A stretch of 64,000 nt of DNA from Agapanthus africanus (taxonomy: Eukaryota > Streptophyta > Magnoliopsida > Asparagales > Amaryllidaceae): NCBI GenBank assembly GCA_030015575.1, contig JASDDO010000026.1, positions 191,481,739 to 191,545,738 of the forward strand. Reading direction: 5' to 3'. The notes below the pieces were generated by a model. The model was not told the DNA's origin. It saw only the letters and a list, made by a program, of their open reading frames with translations, and made no database searches. Shown here piece after piece: positions 48,987 to 59,813 of the stretch (the stretch's first letter is position 1; each line of letters begins with the position of its first letter). The translations under genes were made by a program, and so were the position numbers.

Positions 48987-51167
48987 TGTTAGTGTATATG
49001 CCCTAGAGGCCATTACTGTATCATACTAGTATGTATATTACTTAATGGAAGCTTGGGATATTCACCTTGTATTGACAATCTTGCTCAAAATAGTAGTAAG
49101 CTACTTGGTTTGTTTCTACTTCAATGTGTACATGTGTTTATTTTGTATATCGCCTATACACATTAGTAGAGCCCTTAGGATCTTTGCTTGATTACCAGCG
49201 ATGTGATGGCCGTCACACTAGTGGGGCTGGGTAATCTATAAGCACATCCTTATGCAGGTCCCTGGTCGTAGGACTATCGAGACAGGGCATCGATACTCCG
49301 GAGTAGACCAGCGCATGCGCTTCTCATCCCAGTGTGGGAGACGGTCTGTCCCACAGCCGTCAGTACGTCGTACTTGAGATAGTATGCGGGTGCTCGTTAG
49401 GTTACGGGTACACTGGACAGGACTCGTCGGGAACTGACTAGTTGGTATTATACCTATCGTCAGTTATCAGTTCCCAGGTGACATGAGTACAGCTTAGTCC
49501 GCTGACTTGACACTGTCACTTCGCCTCGGGTGTGTTCCCACTGTACTTTGATCACTACCCTACCACGGCTCAAAGGAGTCGTGCAAACAGGTGGTGGTTG
49601 GGTGCAGTCCCGAAGCACTTGGAGGCAGTGACGGTTAGACAGGATTCGTCTCTCCCGGTATTGGGGGTTGACATCGCGCTGTGTCTAGGAGAGCCATTAC
49701 ACGAGTAGTCCCTGGCCAGGGCAAACGAGATATACTGGTAGGTTTCCAGTGTTATCTCAGGGTGTATTGGGCTTCACTCCGGCACGACTTGTACCGCTAT
49801 TGGGGGACTGACGTTTACCGCCCCCTAGGCCCGCCATGCGATGTATCAGACGAACAGACCGGACTGTACGGAGAATGTCACACTCAGGCTCAGTAGGAGT
49901 TCAGATGGGTTTCGCCTCGTCGGTCTTCTTGTCGGCATTACCTGGGGACCGTTACGCACAGCTAGTGCCGCTTGCGGTCTGTGGTTAAACCCACTGCCAG
50001 CGTAGTGTCGAGTCTTTAGAGTCCCACACAGAAAGCTTTTCGCCTTTAGGCAAAAGAGTAGAGGTCGCATGGTATTGCGACAGGTCGCATGGTTTTGCGA
50101 CAGGGTTCGGTCACATCCGTGCACTTGTGCACGTACAGTGTCCGGACAGTTTACACTAGCGGGCTTTGGTTTAAGCCAGATCCTAGTGTACCTTATAGGA
50201 TTGGATTTATCCAGTTTGCATTCGTGTTCCTCGGAACGCGGATGCGGGTGTGTATGCACAGTTGACAGGGAGGCAGAGGCTGCGGATTCTCATTAGGGTT
50301 GTTGACAGTTGACCGTTGACTATTTGACTTTATGCTCAACCCTAATGAGAATATGATATGTGATTAACTATTATATTAATTAAGTATTATGGTGATATGG
50401 TTGTTGACCTGTTGACTTTTGTTGACTTGTTGACTTTGTTGACTTGTTGACTTTTGTTGACTTGTTGACCGGTTGACTAGGCTTGACTAGTGGACCATCA
50501 TGATAACCATGGTTATCATTTCATGCCAAAAACTTTTTCTTGCTTGCTCATTTGAGTAAAATGAGTGCATGACATGATAAGGTTATGGTTGCTTCTAACC
50601 ATCACATAAGACTTTTTTGATATGATGAGTTATGATCACTTTGGATTATGAGAGGGTGAAAGACAAAAGAGTTGCTCATTCTTGCTTGCTCATTCTCTCT
50701 CTTGTTCTTGAGCTCTCTTCTTGCTCTCACCCTCAACCTCTTGCTCCCTCTCTTGATCTATGGTTCTCTTGTCTCATGAGTTGAGAATCAAGAACCATAG
50801 ATAAAATCCCATTCTATTTCCTCTCTACTCATTCTAGTTCACTAGGTTTAGCAAACCAAGTGAACTAGTTTCTTCAAAGAACGAAGAAGGAGCTAAAGGT
50901 TGGAGCTTTCAAGTGGATCTATCTTCGGCGTACGGAGACAACGAGAAGGAGCCATCGAACCACCATCGGAGCTTGAAGAGAAGGAGTTCAAGTTTAGGTA
51001 TAACCATCTTCATCCGAGTAGCTAAATATCTTTAGCTTAGTATGCTAGTTTTAGTTTAGGTAAAGATCCCGACCTAGCTTAGTCCATGTTGCCTGTTGCG
51101 TTAAAATTTTGATTTTATACCGTTTCCGCCTCCCCGTAAGAACCGGGGGTCGCAACGTGGACTTACA
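48987..51167 (+). repeat. 3' LTR of Copia C
   Basis: 2181 bp and nearly identical to the 5' LTR. It carries the TTGAC cluster (about 50302-50493) and both hairpins. Ends acttaca followed by the ggcta duplication. Confidence 0.94.
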
Positions 51168-51172
51168 GGCTA

Positions 51173-51481
51173 GCCAACTTCGCACCCGAGTTGCATCGGT
51201 CCAGAGGTGGGAGCCCGTAAAAGACTCCGGCTACGTGGTGCCCTTTTCGACGAGGAGGTGACGGACGAAGTTTCCGCGGGAGATCGGAGTGGAGACGAAG
51301 ACCGAAGGACACAGATCGCTTGGTATACTTCTCTACTCGTATTTTACTTTGCTAGTTGCTAGGTTAATGGCCCGATCCGGGTGAAAAGTGCGCGGTGGTG
51401 CCGGTTCAATAGTTTTTGAAAGTTTTTATTTCCGCGTTTCCGGCGTCGAATCGACGGCCGGGGCGCCCCCGCGGGCTTACA
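51173..51481 (+). repeat. 3' LTR of Copia D, second part
   Basis: Matches 13191-13499, ending gcgggcttaca. It is followed by gttta and the resumed leader of A. Confidence 0.93.
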
Positions 51482-51486
51482 GTTTA

Positions 51487-51889
51487 TAGAATTTCGATCA
51501 ATATTCCAATTTGAAACTACCCCAAATACAATACTGTTCTCAGAAGAATCTGGGCAGAAACAAAGTATCTGAAAAATCACAAAACATCAAGCTGGACACA
51601 CTGCAGGTAAAACGAGTTGACTCCGAGTCGACTCGGCCGCGGATCCGCGGCGAAACGCTTGGTTTCACCGCGCTTCCGCGGCAGTCTGACCTAGTCATGA
51701 GCTCGTTTTTCTTCGGTGTTCCTAAAAAACCCTGCACGTATTTTTCAGGTCTGTGGAAATATTTTTAGGCCTGTTTTTAAAATCGGCAGAAAACACTAAT
51801 TTTTGATGGATTTTGCGATTTTTTCGTGATCGATGTTCTAAACACTTTGCTAACATGTTAGTTGTTATTTAGCTAGGCTCTGATAGCAC
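51487..51889 (-). other. Leader of Copia A, primer-site end
   Basis: Resumes A after D. It holds a GC-rich dyad at 51637-51681 (20-nt arms, three mismatches, built on ccgcgg) and a slightly diverged primer site at 51877-51888 (gctctgatagca, the reverse complement of an initiator-Met type site), next to the LTR at 51890. Confidence 0.82.
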
Positions 51890-53946
51890 TGTAAGTCTAT
51901 GTAACCCACGTCGGTACTTACGAGGAGGCGGAAAGAGTAAAATATCATATTTTTATCACAAGGAAACATAGACTAACCATGAAGGATTTTTGCTAAACAA
52001 AAACTAACAAACTAATACGGAGTTTTAGCTACTAGGTTAGATGGTTATACCTAGTTCTTGAACTCCTTCTCTTCTTGTTGTGGTCCTTCTTGTTGCTAGC
52101 TCCTTGGAGTGGTGCAGACGGCTCCTCTTCTTCGTCTTCTCTTTGCCGAAGAAAGATCCACCCGAAGGCCTCTACCTTGAGCTCCTACCTCAACCAAGAA
52201 GTAACTAGAGTGCTTGGTTTGCTAGACTAAGAACCCTAGAATGAGTAGAGAGGTGTTTTGATGGTTTTGTCTCAAAGCTTGGATTTTCAACACATGAAAC
52301 ACTTAAGAATTTGAGAGAGAGGAAGAGGGAGAGTAAACCATGAGAGAGAAAGGTTATGAGAGAATGAGAGTCTAGAACCAACCTTTCTCTCATATTAGAG
52401 ATATATGCTAATAATAATAATAATTAGGAAAATTGTGATGGTTAGTTGATTTGACCATTATCATTTCACATTTAATGCTAAGCAAGCTTCAAGAAGCATC
52501 TTTTGCTTAACAAAAGAAAATATCAAGGTCAATAAAAGTCAACAAGTCAAATGGTCAACCCAACCCTAACCATGGCACAATTATCCTTAATTAATATTAT
52601 TAATCATATTTCTCATTCTTATTATGGTTTAGAAAAAGTCAACGGTCAAAAACCCTAATAAGGTTTCTCCCTCTCCGCCTCTATCAACTGTACGTACGTA
52701 CCCACATTCGTGTTCCGAAAAAACACGAATACAATGAAACATGACCAATTCCAAAACAAATACTAGGATCTGGCTTAAACCAAAGCCCACTAGTAATAAC
52801 TTCCCGGACACCAAACGTGCACAAGTGCGCCTATGTGAACGAACCCCGTCGTAAAACCATACGACCTCTACTCTGTTTTGCCCAAAGGCGAACAACCCTC
52901 TGTGTGGGACTCTAAAGACCTAACACTACGCTGGCAGTGGGTTTAACCACAGGCCGCAAGCGATACTAGCTGTACGTAACGGTCACCAGGTAGATGCCGA
53001 TAAGAAGACCGATGAGGTGAACCCATCCGAACTCCTACTGAGCCTGAATGTGACAATCTCCGTACAGTCCGGTCTGTTCGTCTGAGAATATCGCATGTCG
53101 GGCCTAGGGGGCGGTAAACGTCAGTCCCTTAATAGCGGTACAAGTCGTGTTGGAGTGTAGCCCAGAACACCCTGATAAACTACTGGAAACACTACCAGCA
53201 AATCTTGCTTGCCCTGGCCAGGGACTTTGTGTAATGGCTCTCCTAGACACAGCGCGATATCAACTCCTAATACCGGGAGAGACGAATCCTGTCTAACCGT
53301 CACTGCCTCCAAGTGCTTCGGGACTGCACCCAACTACTACTTGTTTGCACGACTCATTTGAGCCGTGGCAAGGTAGTAATCTAAGAACAGTGGGAACACA
53401 CTCGAGGCGAAGTGACAGTGTCAAGTCAACGGACTAAGCTGTACTCATGTCACCTAGGAACTGATAGCTGACGATAGGTTTAATACCAACCAACAGTTCC
53501 CTGCGAGTCCTGTCCAGTGTACTCGTAACCTAACGAGCACCTGCATACTATCTCCAGTACGACGTACTGATGGCTGTGGGACAGACCATCTCCCCTCCTG
53601 GGAAGAGAAGCGTATACACTAATCTACTCTGGAGTATCGACGCCCTGTCTCGATAATCCTACGACTAGGGACCTGTGTAAGGATGTGCTTATAGACTACC
53701 CAGTCCCCACTACTGTGACTGCCATCACAACGCTGGTAGTCAAGCAAAAGATCCTAAGGGCTCTATCAATATGTATTAGCAATATTTCAAAAGAAACACA
53801 TACACATATTAAGATAGATACAAACCTAGTAGCATACTACCATATTGAACAAGAATGTCAATCCATGTATATATCCCAAGCTTCCAAAATGTAATATACA
53901 AACTGGTACTATACAATAATGGCCTCTAGGGCATATCACACTAACA
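51890..53946 (-). repeat. 5' LTR of Copia A
   Basis: 2057 bp, the partner of 3705-5761. It contains the GTCAA cluster at 52527-52650 and the shared block at about 53605-53675. Followed by agcaa. Confidence 0.92.
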
Positions 53947-53951
53947 AGCAA

Positions 53952-54752
53952 TACTCATCGTAGGACGCACCACTAACCCATAGGGTGCGAGTTCTCCTCT
54001 CTTATACCCTATAGTGTAATGGTATATATGGAGGAGAAATCTTAGAAAGAATCAAATTCTCTATTAGAAAACTACAGAATACCGAGCATAAGTATACACA
54101 TCATCGATCATATCGAAAAATCTCAATACTTCCAACATCCGGCTCTCTACTTTATTTTCATACTCAATGAACTTCTCAAAACTCTTTGGACTTGGCATTT
54201 TATCAAGAATGTGTATCTAAAACCAAAGAACTCATAGATAATCAAAATGAAGTATGAGTACCAACCCAATGCCCATAAGAACATCGGACTACATACATCA
54301 GTATATACAAGTCTTAAGAGTTTAATAACTCTTACTTTGTGCGTTGTAAATTGAGAAATGTACTTTGGTTAAGAATATCTATACCTGTATTCTTATGCAC
54401 CATACCCAGTCAACATTTAATCTAGGTAAATGTTCAGAACATAATTTTAAAAAAATATATCCTTCTTTATCAACTAAAAAGACGGGCATATCATTTTAAA
54501 AGTTGGTGCATAACAACAGTTATTCGAAACCAAAAGTTTGCAGCTAGGAAAAACCAGTTGATATTCCCTAACAGCAATACTTGCTCCGATTTCCGATTTT
54601 GGGGATCAAATCATCCTTTCCCAATACTTTACTCCTTCTCAGCATCTGTATCACCTTAAATATGTAAGATTCTAATCCGGTATTCATATACTCAGGAGTC
54701 AGAGTTCATTAAGAAACAATTTTCAAATTCAAACACACCATACAATGTAAAT
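53952..54752 (-). pseudogene. Decayed integrase and pre-integrase part of Copia O
   Basis: On the minus strand it parallels A's 8100-8850. The stretch around 54285-54320 matches the region of A coding for HSDVCGPM, and the segment near 54690-54740 matches the end of the protease region of A. It is broken many times. It joins the left part of O across element A and is cut off by G at 54753. Confidence 0.65.
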
Positions 54753-55014
54753 TGTTAGTGATATATGCCCTATAGGCCATTATTGTATAGTACTGGATTG
54801 TATATTATATTTTGGAAGCTTGGGATATATACAAATATATAGCAGTCTTGCTCAATATGATGGTATGCTATCTAGTTTGAGTCTATCTTAATATGTGTAT
54901 ATGTTTCTTTTAGCATGTCACTAATACATGTTTATAGAGCCCTAGGATCTTTGCTTGACTACTAGCGTTGTGATGGCGGTCATACTGGTAGGGTTGGGTA
55001 GTCTATAAGCACAT
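54753..55014 (+). mobile_element. Element G: 5' fragment of a Copia LTR
   Basis: tgttagtgatatatgccc and the following 260 bp parallel the first part of the C LTR (tgttagtgtatatgccc; gtctataagcacat), in plus orientation and opposite to O. The LTR breaks off at 55014, where E begins, so G's remainder should lie beyond the right edge of the window. Diverged and old. Confidence 0.75.
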
Positions 55015-55706
55015 TGATCAGTCAAATTTATTGCATATTTGTATGGACATTTTCCCTATTATTATTAAGTACTAAAAGGTGTTAATTGTAAATAAAGAAC
55101 ATATGTGGGTTTATTCGTAAAAAGATTATTATCATATATTTCTTCATTTATAATTAATATAATCAGGGAAAATATATGCATATCATATTTAAATAAAATA
55201 TCAATGAGATTATTTATTACTAAAATATGCATATCAAATATTCTTAACCAATATTCTTAACCAATATTCTTAAGATTCATATCATATAATTGGTTGGAAT
55301 AATATCTTAAATAAAACAAATGCTGCTAACAAGATGATTTAAGATATTGTGCAGGTATTATAATAAGATTAGCTCAGGTCTGATCTATAAGTAGGAGATC
55401 CATAACAAATCGATTCATCAAACCAAATCTGCCGAATATTAGGGGCAAATTGAAGAATCTCGCAACGACAGAGATTAAGAGTTATATTTTTAGAATCTTT
55501 TTATCAGAAGGATCTCTAAATATCGAGAAGAAAATGCACGAAAAATTTAGAGGCACAAACCCACCAAACGGCGGCGGAAGCGCGGTCAAAAGAGGCTATA
55601 GGCGGCGGTTCAGCGATCTTCTAGTGGCTATAGGATGTGGAACTTCAGGGTCATGATTGTCTTTTCACACATTAATATGGCATCTAGGGTTTCATATTCC
55701 AGAGCC

Positions 55707-55714
55707 TATAAAAA
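55707..55714 (+). promoter_or_regulatory. TATA-like box in E LTR
   Basis: tataaaaa after a CT/AT-rich stretch, about 870 bp before the LTR end. Plausible LTR promoter, not tested. Confidence 0.4.
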
Positions 55715-56582
55715 GACCGAGAGCATTTATCATCAAAGATAACATCGATCCATCTATCCATCGATCGATTAAGATCTAGCGAGCAAACAAGGGTTTTTGT
55801 AAATTACTTTTTCAGCGAGCAACTTTTGTAATACACTAATTATTCAATAAAAACTAGTTCTTTCTTTTAATTTTTTCGCATTTACTCTCCGCATTATTTT
55901 CCGCACTTTACTTTCCGCATTACATTCTGCAATTACATTCGGCATTTTTAATTTTAATTATGGGTTTCATATTCTTCCATCTTTCTTCTACTACGCTAAT
56001 ATCCATGAGCGAGTAAATTTTTACTTGTTAGGGTTTGTAGGATGGGTAGAATATTGGATGAAAATATCTCTTAAATTCTTTTTAAAGTTTTAATTTTTAT
56101 AAACTTTAGCAAAATGAATATTAACCCACTTATCGGGCACGTTTTCCATTCATGATAATCACGACCACGATTTGAGAATCGTCAATAATTGTTTTGTTAA
56201 AGGCTTGAGACGAATAGAGATCAATGGAAGATCAAGGGTCAGTAGAGGGAAACCCCAATTTCCTCAAAAAACGCTAATCCACATTCATCGCTATTTCTGT
56301 AGTATTACATAATTAAAAGATAAAAAGAATTTTTTTTATTTCATCCATTAACTACTAAATCCTATAAACCCTACAAGCCCTTCTATTATAGACTTTTGAA
56401 AACTTCTTAGTATAAAACGACAACAATCCCACCTTTCTTCTATCAACTCGTCTAAAACAAGAGAAGCAGTTCACCGTTTCTCTATGGAAGACCTGTACTC
56501 ACTATCGGCTAGCTATTGCTACACCATTATTGATTATGGTATTTAGAACACACATAGACACACATTTTCACGATCAATCAAA

Positions 56583-56600
56583 TGGCGTCGTTACCGGGGA
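56583..56600 (+). other. Primer-binding site of E (tRNA-Asp type)
   Basis: tggcgtcgttaccgggga, 6 nt after the LTR end, close to the Athila tggcgccgttgccgggga. Confidence 0.8.
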
Positions 56601-56745
56601 AACGATCGTAATATTTTTCTTGTTATTCGGATTGATTTCTACTATGAAACCAGAAAAAATAAAAATAGAAATAAAAAACCGCATTTTGTATTTTTAACGA
56701 TTTTTGTACTAGTTTTACGAGAAATCTGGAGCACTTAGAGAGAAC

Positions 56746-58311
56746 TGTTCATCATGAAAAACTGCATTTCAACACCGCTCATTCATTACCATTTTTGTGT
56801 ATATCGGTACTATTAATCCGTGTCTTTTCAATAAGTACAGATTACATGTATTCATGTCAAAACACTGGAAACACACTCAAATGCACGGATACGACATTTG
56901 TGAGCCGACACTGCAACCGGAATATAAAACCGATCAATATTCAAAGAGTTTGCAAAACAATTCAAGTGTACTCATTTTTATTCAAGAATAGTCCAACATG
57001 ATGCAACATGACACAAGTGTAAACACATCTCTTTTAGATGCATGAACCATGGTGGGACAGCCTAGCATAAGTGAGTATACAAGTTGGCTATAAAAATCAT
57101 GATTTGTACAAGTGGGGCTATATGTGATGAGTTGAAATAAAGGTGTGATATGATTTAAAATTACATTTTCTCTCCAAATTTACAGATTTCAACCCAAGCT
57201 TATATAGAAGAATCAAATAATGCTAGAGAGATCATGGAGAGGACACAAGATCACCACAAAAAATTGGCCCCACCACTCAACAGTAAACTGCCAGGAATGG
57301 GCATTTAGCCACTACCGTCGGTCCTAACTACCCTCTTTCTTCTGGTCATTCCATATTGTCACATCATCTCGTTTTTATTGTTGTTTTTGTTGATTTTGTG
57401 CCTATAAATATCAGGATAGAGAGAAAGCTCAAGACGACACTTTTACACACATAGACTATTTTCATTTTGTAATTTTGTTGAAGTTTTGTACATAGTAGTT
57501 GGTTTACCGTGAGTTTCTTACCTTCTTCTGATTTTTCAACCTCTTCATTGAGCTTGCAAATTTAGATTTTTTTTATTGAACTCATAGTTTGTATGTTAGA
57601 GTTTAACTTAATGAAGCTTTCATATTTTCACTTGGGTTCTTAGCATCCCTTTTACTTTCTTGCAATTCCATTTCTTGTTTTACTTACTTGCAGTGTTTTT
57701 TCTTTTATTTCTTTTCTTTTGCATTTTCTTTTGATGTTGATCATGGTTTGTGAATAGTGTATCTTGTTAGGGAAAAAGAGTGGTTGTGTAAGTAAAGGTT
57801 TTCTTTTGCTCATTTCCTTTGTCCGATACTTGCTGAATTCTGCTCAAATCTAATGCAAGCGCTCCTTTAGGCATCCTTTCCTACCATGGTATCGGTGATC
57901 TCTAACCATGACCGGTTGCGTTTAGTTTTGCTGAAGGAGAAAGTCAAGAGACAAGAACGGACGGACAAGGGTCAATAAGCCAGATTTTATAAATACCGTG
58001 CTTAAACACCCTAATCCACGTTGTTGCCGATTACTCTAGCTTCAATAGTCAAGTTAGGCACAAAGGAATGAGTACGGATTTTCCTAACTTACAGTTACCT
58101 ATCTCTATCCTTAACAAGCTTATATTTTGCATATACAAACACATAGGTTAGAATTGAATTATTCGAACCTTTTGCTTAATTCGTGAGAATAAGAACGTAA
58201 AAGGCACCATCTCCCTGCGAACGACCCGTACTCATCATGGCTAGCTACACGCAACGCTGTCGTGATTGCGGTTACTTTAAAACTAACATACGACATGCGA
58301 AATCTCTTTCA
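56746..58311 (+). repeat. 5' LTR of F
   Basis: tgttcatcatg to ctctttca. The region after 58200 (atctccctgcgaacgacccg) is the characteristic U5 phrase of Athila/Tat LTRs. Confidence 0.85.
57403..57410 (+). promoter_or_regulatory. TATA-like box in F LTR
   Basis: tataaata followed about 30 bp on by a tacacaca region, a plausible start site. The 3' LTR counterpart near 63730 has diverged. Confidence 0.5.
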
Positions 58312-58317
58312 ATCAAA

Positions 58318-58334
58318 TGGCGTCATTACCGGGA
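58318..58334 (+). other. Primer-binding site of F (tRNA-Asp type)
   Basis: tggcgtcattaccggga, 6 nt after the LTR end, with the same atcaaa spacer as in E. Confidence 0.8.
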
Positions 58335-59813
58335 AGACGATAACGTTTTTATTCTTGTTATTTCAGATTAATCTCTGTATATCTTGTTTATAACACTAAC
58401 GCAATTCTGAAAAAAAAATAAACTAAAAATCAAAAAATTTGAAAAACCAAAACAAAAATTTAACGTTTTGATATTTTGTTCTCTGATATTTTGACCTGCT
58501 AATACTCTGTGATTAAACTGGAAAATCGAAGTATACTAGTGGCATACTAGAATAACGTAGAGCACCCACACAAAAATTGAACATCTCATTTTCAAAATTG
58601 TCCGCTGGTTTCCTCCTTATACCCGCTACTGGCGGTTTTCTTGAGGTGGTTTGCTTAAATTCTTTTTGGGTTTGCTCCATTGTTCTATTAGTACTCTATT
58701 TTTATTGTTTGATTGTCATAATTTTTTGTGTGCAAGAGTTTGGCCACATATATCGTTTTTTCGCACTAAATATCCGTTTTTCCGACATTTTCAGATATTA
58801 CGGAATTGCAAATTGATATCGTGCGGAGCAAAGCATAAATTCAAGTTTATGGTGATAATGAAGTACAGTGCTAAAGATCCGGATAGTTTGACCCGCGCAA
58901 GCGAACTTTTCAAGTTAATCGGATTCAATTCTATGGGGGTTTCTTAACCCAAAACTTATCGGTACATATTTCCCAAACACCTTTTTTTCTCAAATCCGAC
59001 GCGTCCACTATTTTAACTTTTGCAGGATTCTTTGCAAAGTTCGCCACTAAAAACTAAATTGACTAACCAATATTTTTTGCAGCGCCGTGCTTAAACATAA
59101 AAATAATTTTTTTATATTTTGAACAACTTTTCATTGATTTGCGTATTGCATCCATTAATATGGATTTGAGGGATAGCAAACCCCACAACATACGGTAAAG
59201 GATTTCATCATCTTTCCCGTGGCCCACAAATCACGAAATTGAGCATAACGTTTACCCGCATAAATTTTAAAAGAAACTAGATTTTAAACCTTTACGGACT
59301 TTACGCTCATTAGGAGAAAGTAACTGTCTTTAGAACACCGCTTAACGTTATATCGTTCATGGGGTACCCAGGCAAAGTGTTCACGGCGCAACCGTCCAAA
59401 GAAAAAGGGTTATTCTAATTAAGAAACTTCGCTAAAGTGTTAGAAAGCTTTCCCTTATCTTTGCACTTACATGGCCTCGTGATCAGTATATCTTGAGCCG
59501 TTTCTTGACATAGTTATACTTCGACAATTAAGTTCTTGAGCAAGTCTAGTTGACTTAGATGAACCCTAGACTGATTAGGTGTGTGGTATTTGTGTCATGA
59601 TTGTTTGCTTTACTTTTTGTGTGTATATTTTATTATTTTGTTAATAACTAACAAGAAAACATTAAAAAAAACCTCACCGGCATTTTCATCCCTTCTTCTT
59701 CGTTTCATATCATTGGTACCCTATATTGACCAACTCTTTCCGAACTTTAGTACCCTCAACTAGATATTATTTCATACGGCTCTTGTTTTGGTAGAACGTT
59801 AAATGATCCATCC
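58335..59813 (+). other. Leader of F
   Basis: AT-rich, no gene recognised. A stretch near 59395-59460 (aagaaacttcgctaaagtgttagaaag) loosely resembles the Copia leader phrase near 44990, which may be chance or old recombination. Confidence 0.6.

Larger units (their letters stand above)
40930..51167 (+). mobile_element. Copia element C, inserted in D's 3' LTR, looks whole
   Basis: Plus-strand Ty1/Copia element of 10238 bp. LTRs are 40930-43102 (2173 bp) and 48987-51167 (2181 bp), with about 20 substitutions and one small repeat-length change between them (about 1%), and an exact ggcta duplication. Primer site, 2.1-kb leader, one continuous gag-pol frame and polypurine tract are all present; no obvious break in the frame. 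Best guess is the Tork/Angela part of plant Copia, based on gag-protease-integrase-RT-RNase H order, YVDDILLIGND and long LTRs. It is the most complete element in the window. Whether it can move cannot be judged from sequence alone. Confidence 0.93.
11376..51481 (+). mobile_element. Copia element D, level 3 of nest 1 (fossil)
   Basis: Plus-strand Copia element inserted in A's leader. The 5' LTR is 11376-13499 (2124 bp). The 3' LTR is 39115-40929 plus 51173-51481 (1815 + 309 = 2124 bp), split by C. The exact gttta duplication closes it. After subtracting L and C with their duplications, the native length is about 9.9 kb. The primer site and polypurine tract are intact. The internal region contains leader signals and scattered pol similarity but no long open frame; it is broken many times. 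LTR copies differ at about 40 sites by eye (about 2%), much younger than the decay of the coding part suggests, so it was probably already non-autonomous when it moved. Confidence 0.92.
3705..53946 (-). mobile_element. Copia element A, level 2 of nest 1 (fossil)
   Basis: Complete-ended minus-strand Ty1/Copia element inserted in O. Both LTRs are 2057 bp (3705-5761 and 51890-53946) and are flanked by exact agcaa duplications. The native element is the span minus the D insertion: internal sequence 5762-11375 plus 51487-51889. Gag, protease, integrase, RT and RNase H remnants are recognisable, with roughly half a dozen breaks. LTRs differ by about 5% in a 140-bp hand sample, suggesting about 2 million years if 1.3e-8 substitutions per site per year applies. 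Protein segments are closer to C than to B, so A and C are sister families, probably Tork/Angela-type. Confidence 0.92.
1..54752 (-). mobile_element. Copia element O, old outermost host of nest 1 (fossil)
   Basis: Minus-strand Ty1/Copia element visible as two pieces, 1-3704 and 53947-54752, separated by the whole of element A. The left piece holds an LTR ending at 1939, a polypurine tract and decayed RNase H/reverse transcriptase sequence. The right piece holds decayed integrase and pre-integrase sequence in the same orientation. The two pieces meet at the duplicated agcaa that flanks A. It is badly broken, with many breaks, and is clearly the oldest layer. Its gag end and 5' LTR are not in view: element G interrupts it at 54753, and the left LTR start lies at or just outside position 1. 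Confidence 0.8.
55015..56745 (+). mobile_element. Element E: Athila-like Gypsy LTR and leader (fossil, continues beyond window)
   Basis: LTR predicted at 55015-56576 (tgatcagtc to cgatca, 1562 bp), a primer site at 56583-56600 and about 145 bp of leader before F interrupts it. The primer site matches the tRNA-Asp type typical of Athila elements. A segment near 56480-56520 resembles the U5 phrase of Athila/Tat LTRs. The 5' LTR boundary rests on the break in G and a TG start, so it is less certain. No coding part of E is in view. Confidence 0.65.

Noticed and set aside
55015-58311. E and F LTRs as the two LTRs of one short element
   Set aside because: Each is followed by its own tRNA-Asp primer site and their starts (tgatcag and tgttcat) and bodies differ; F's true partner LTR is at 63070.
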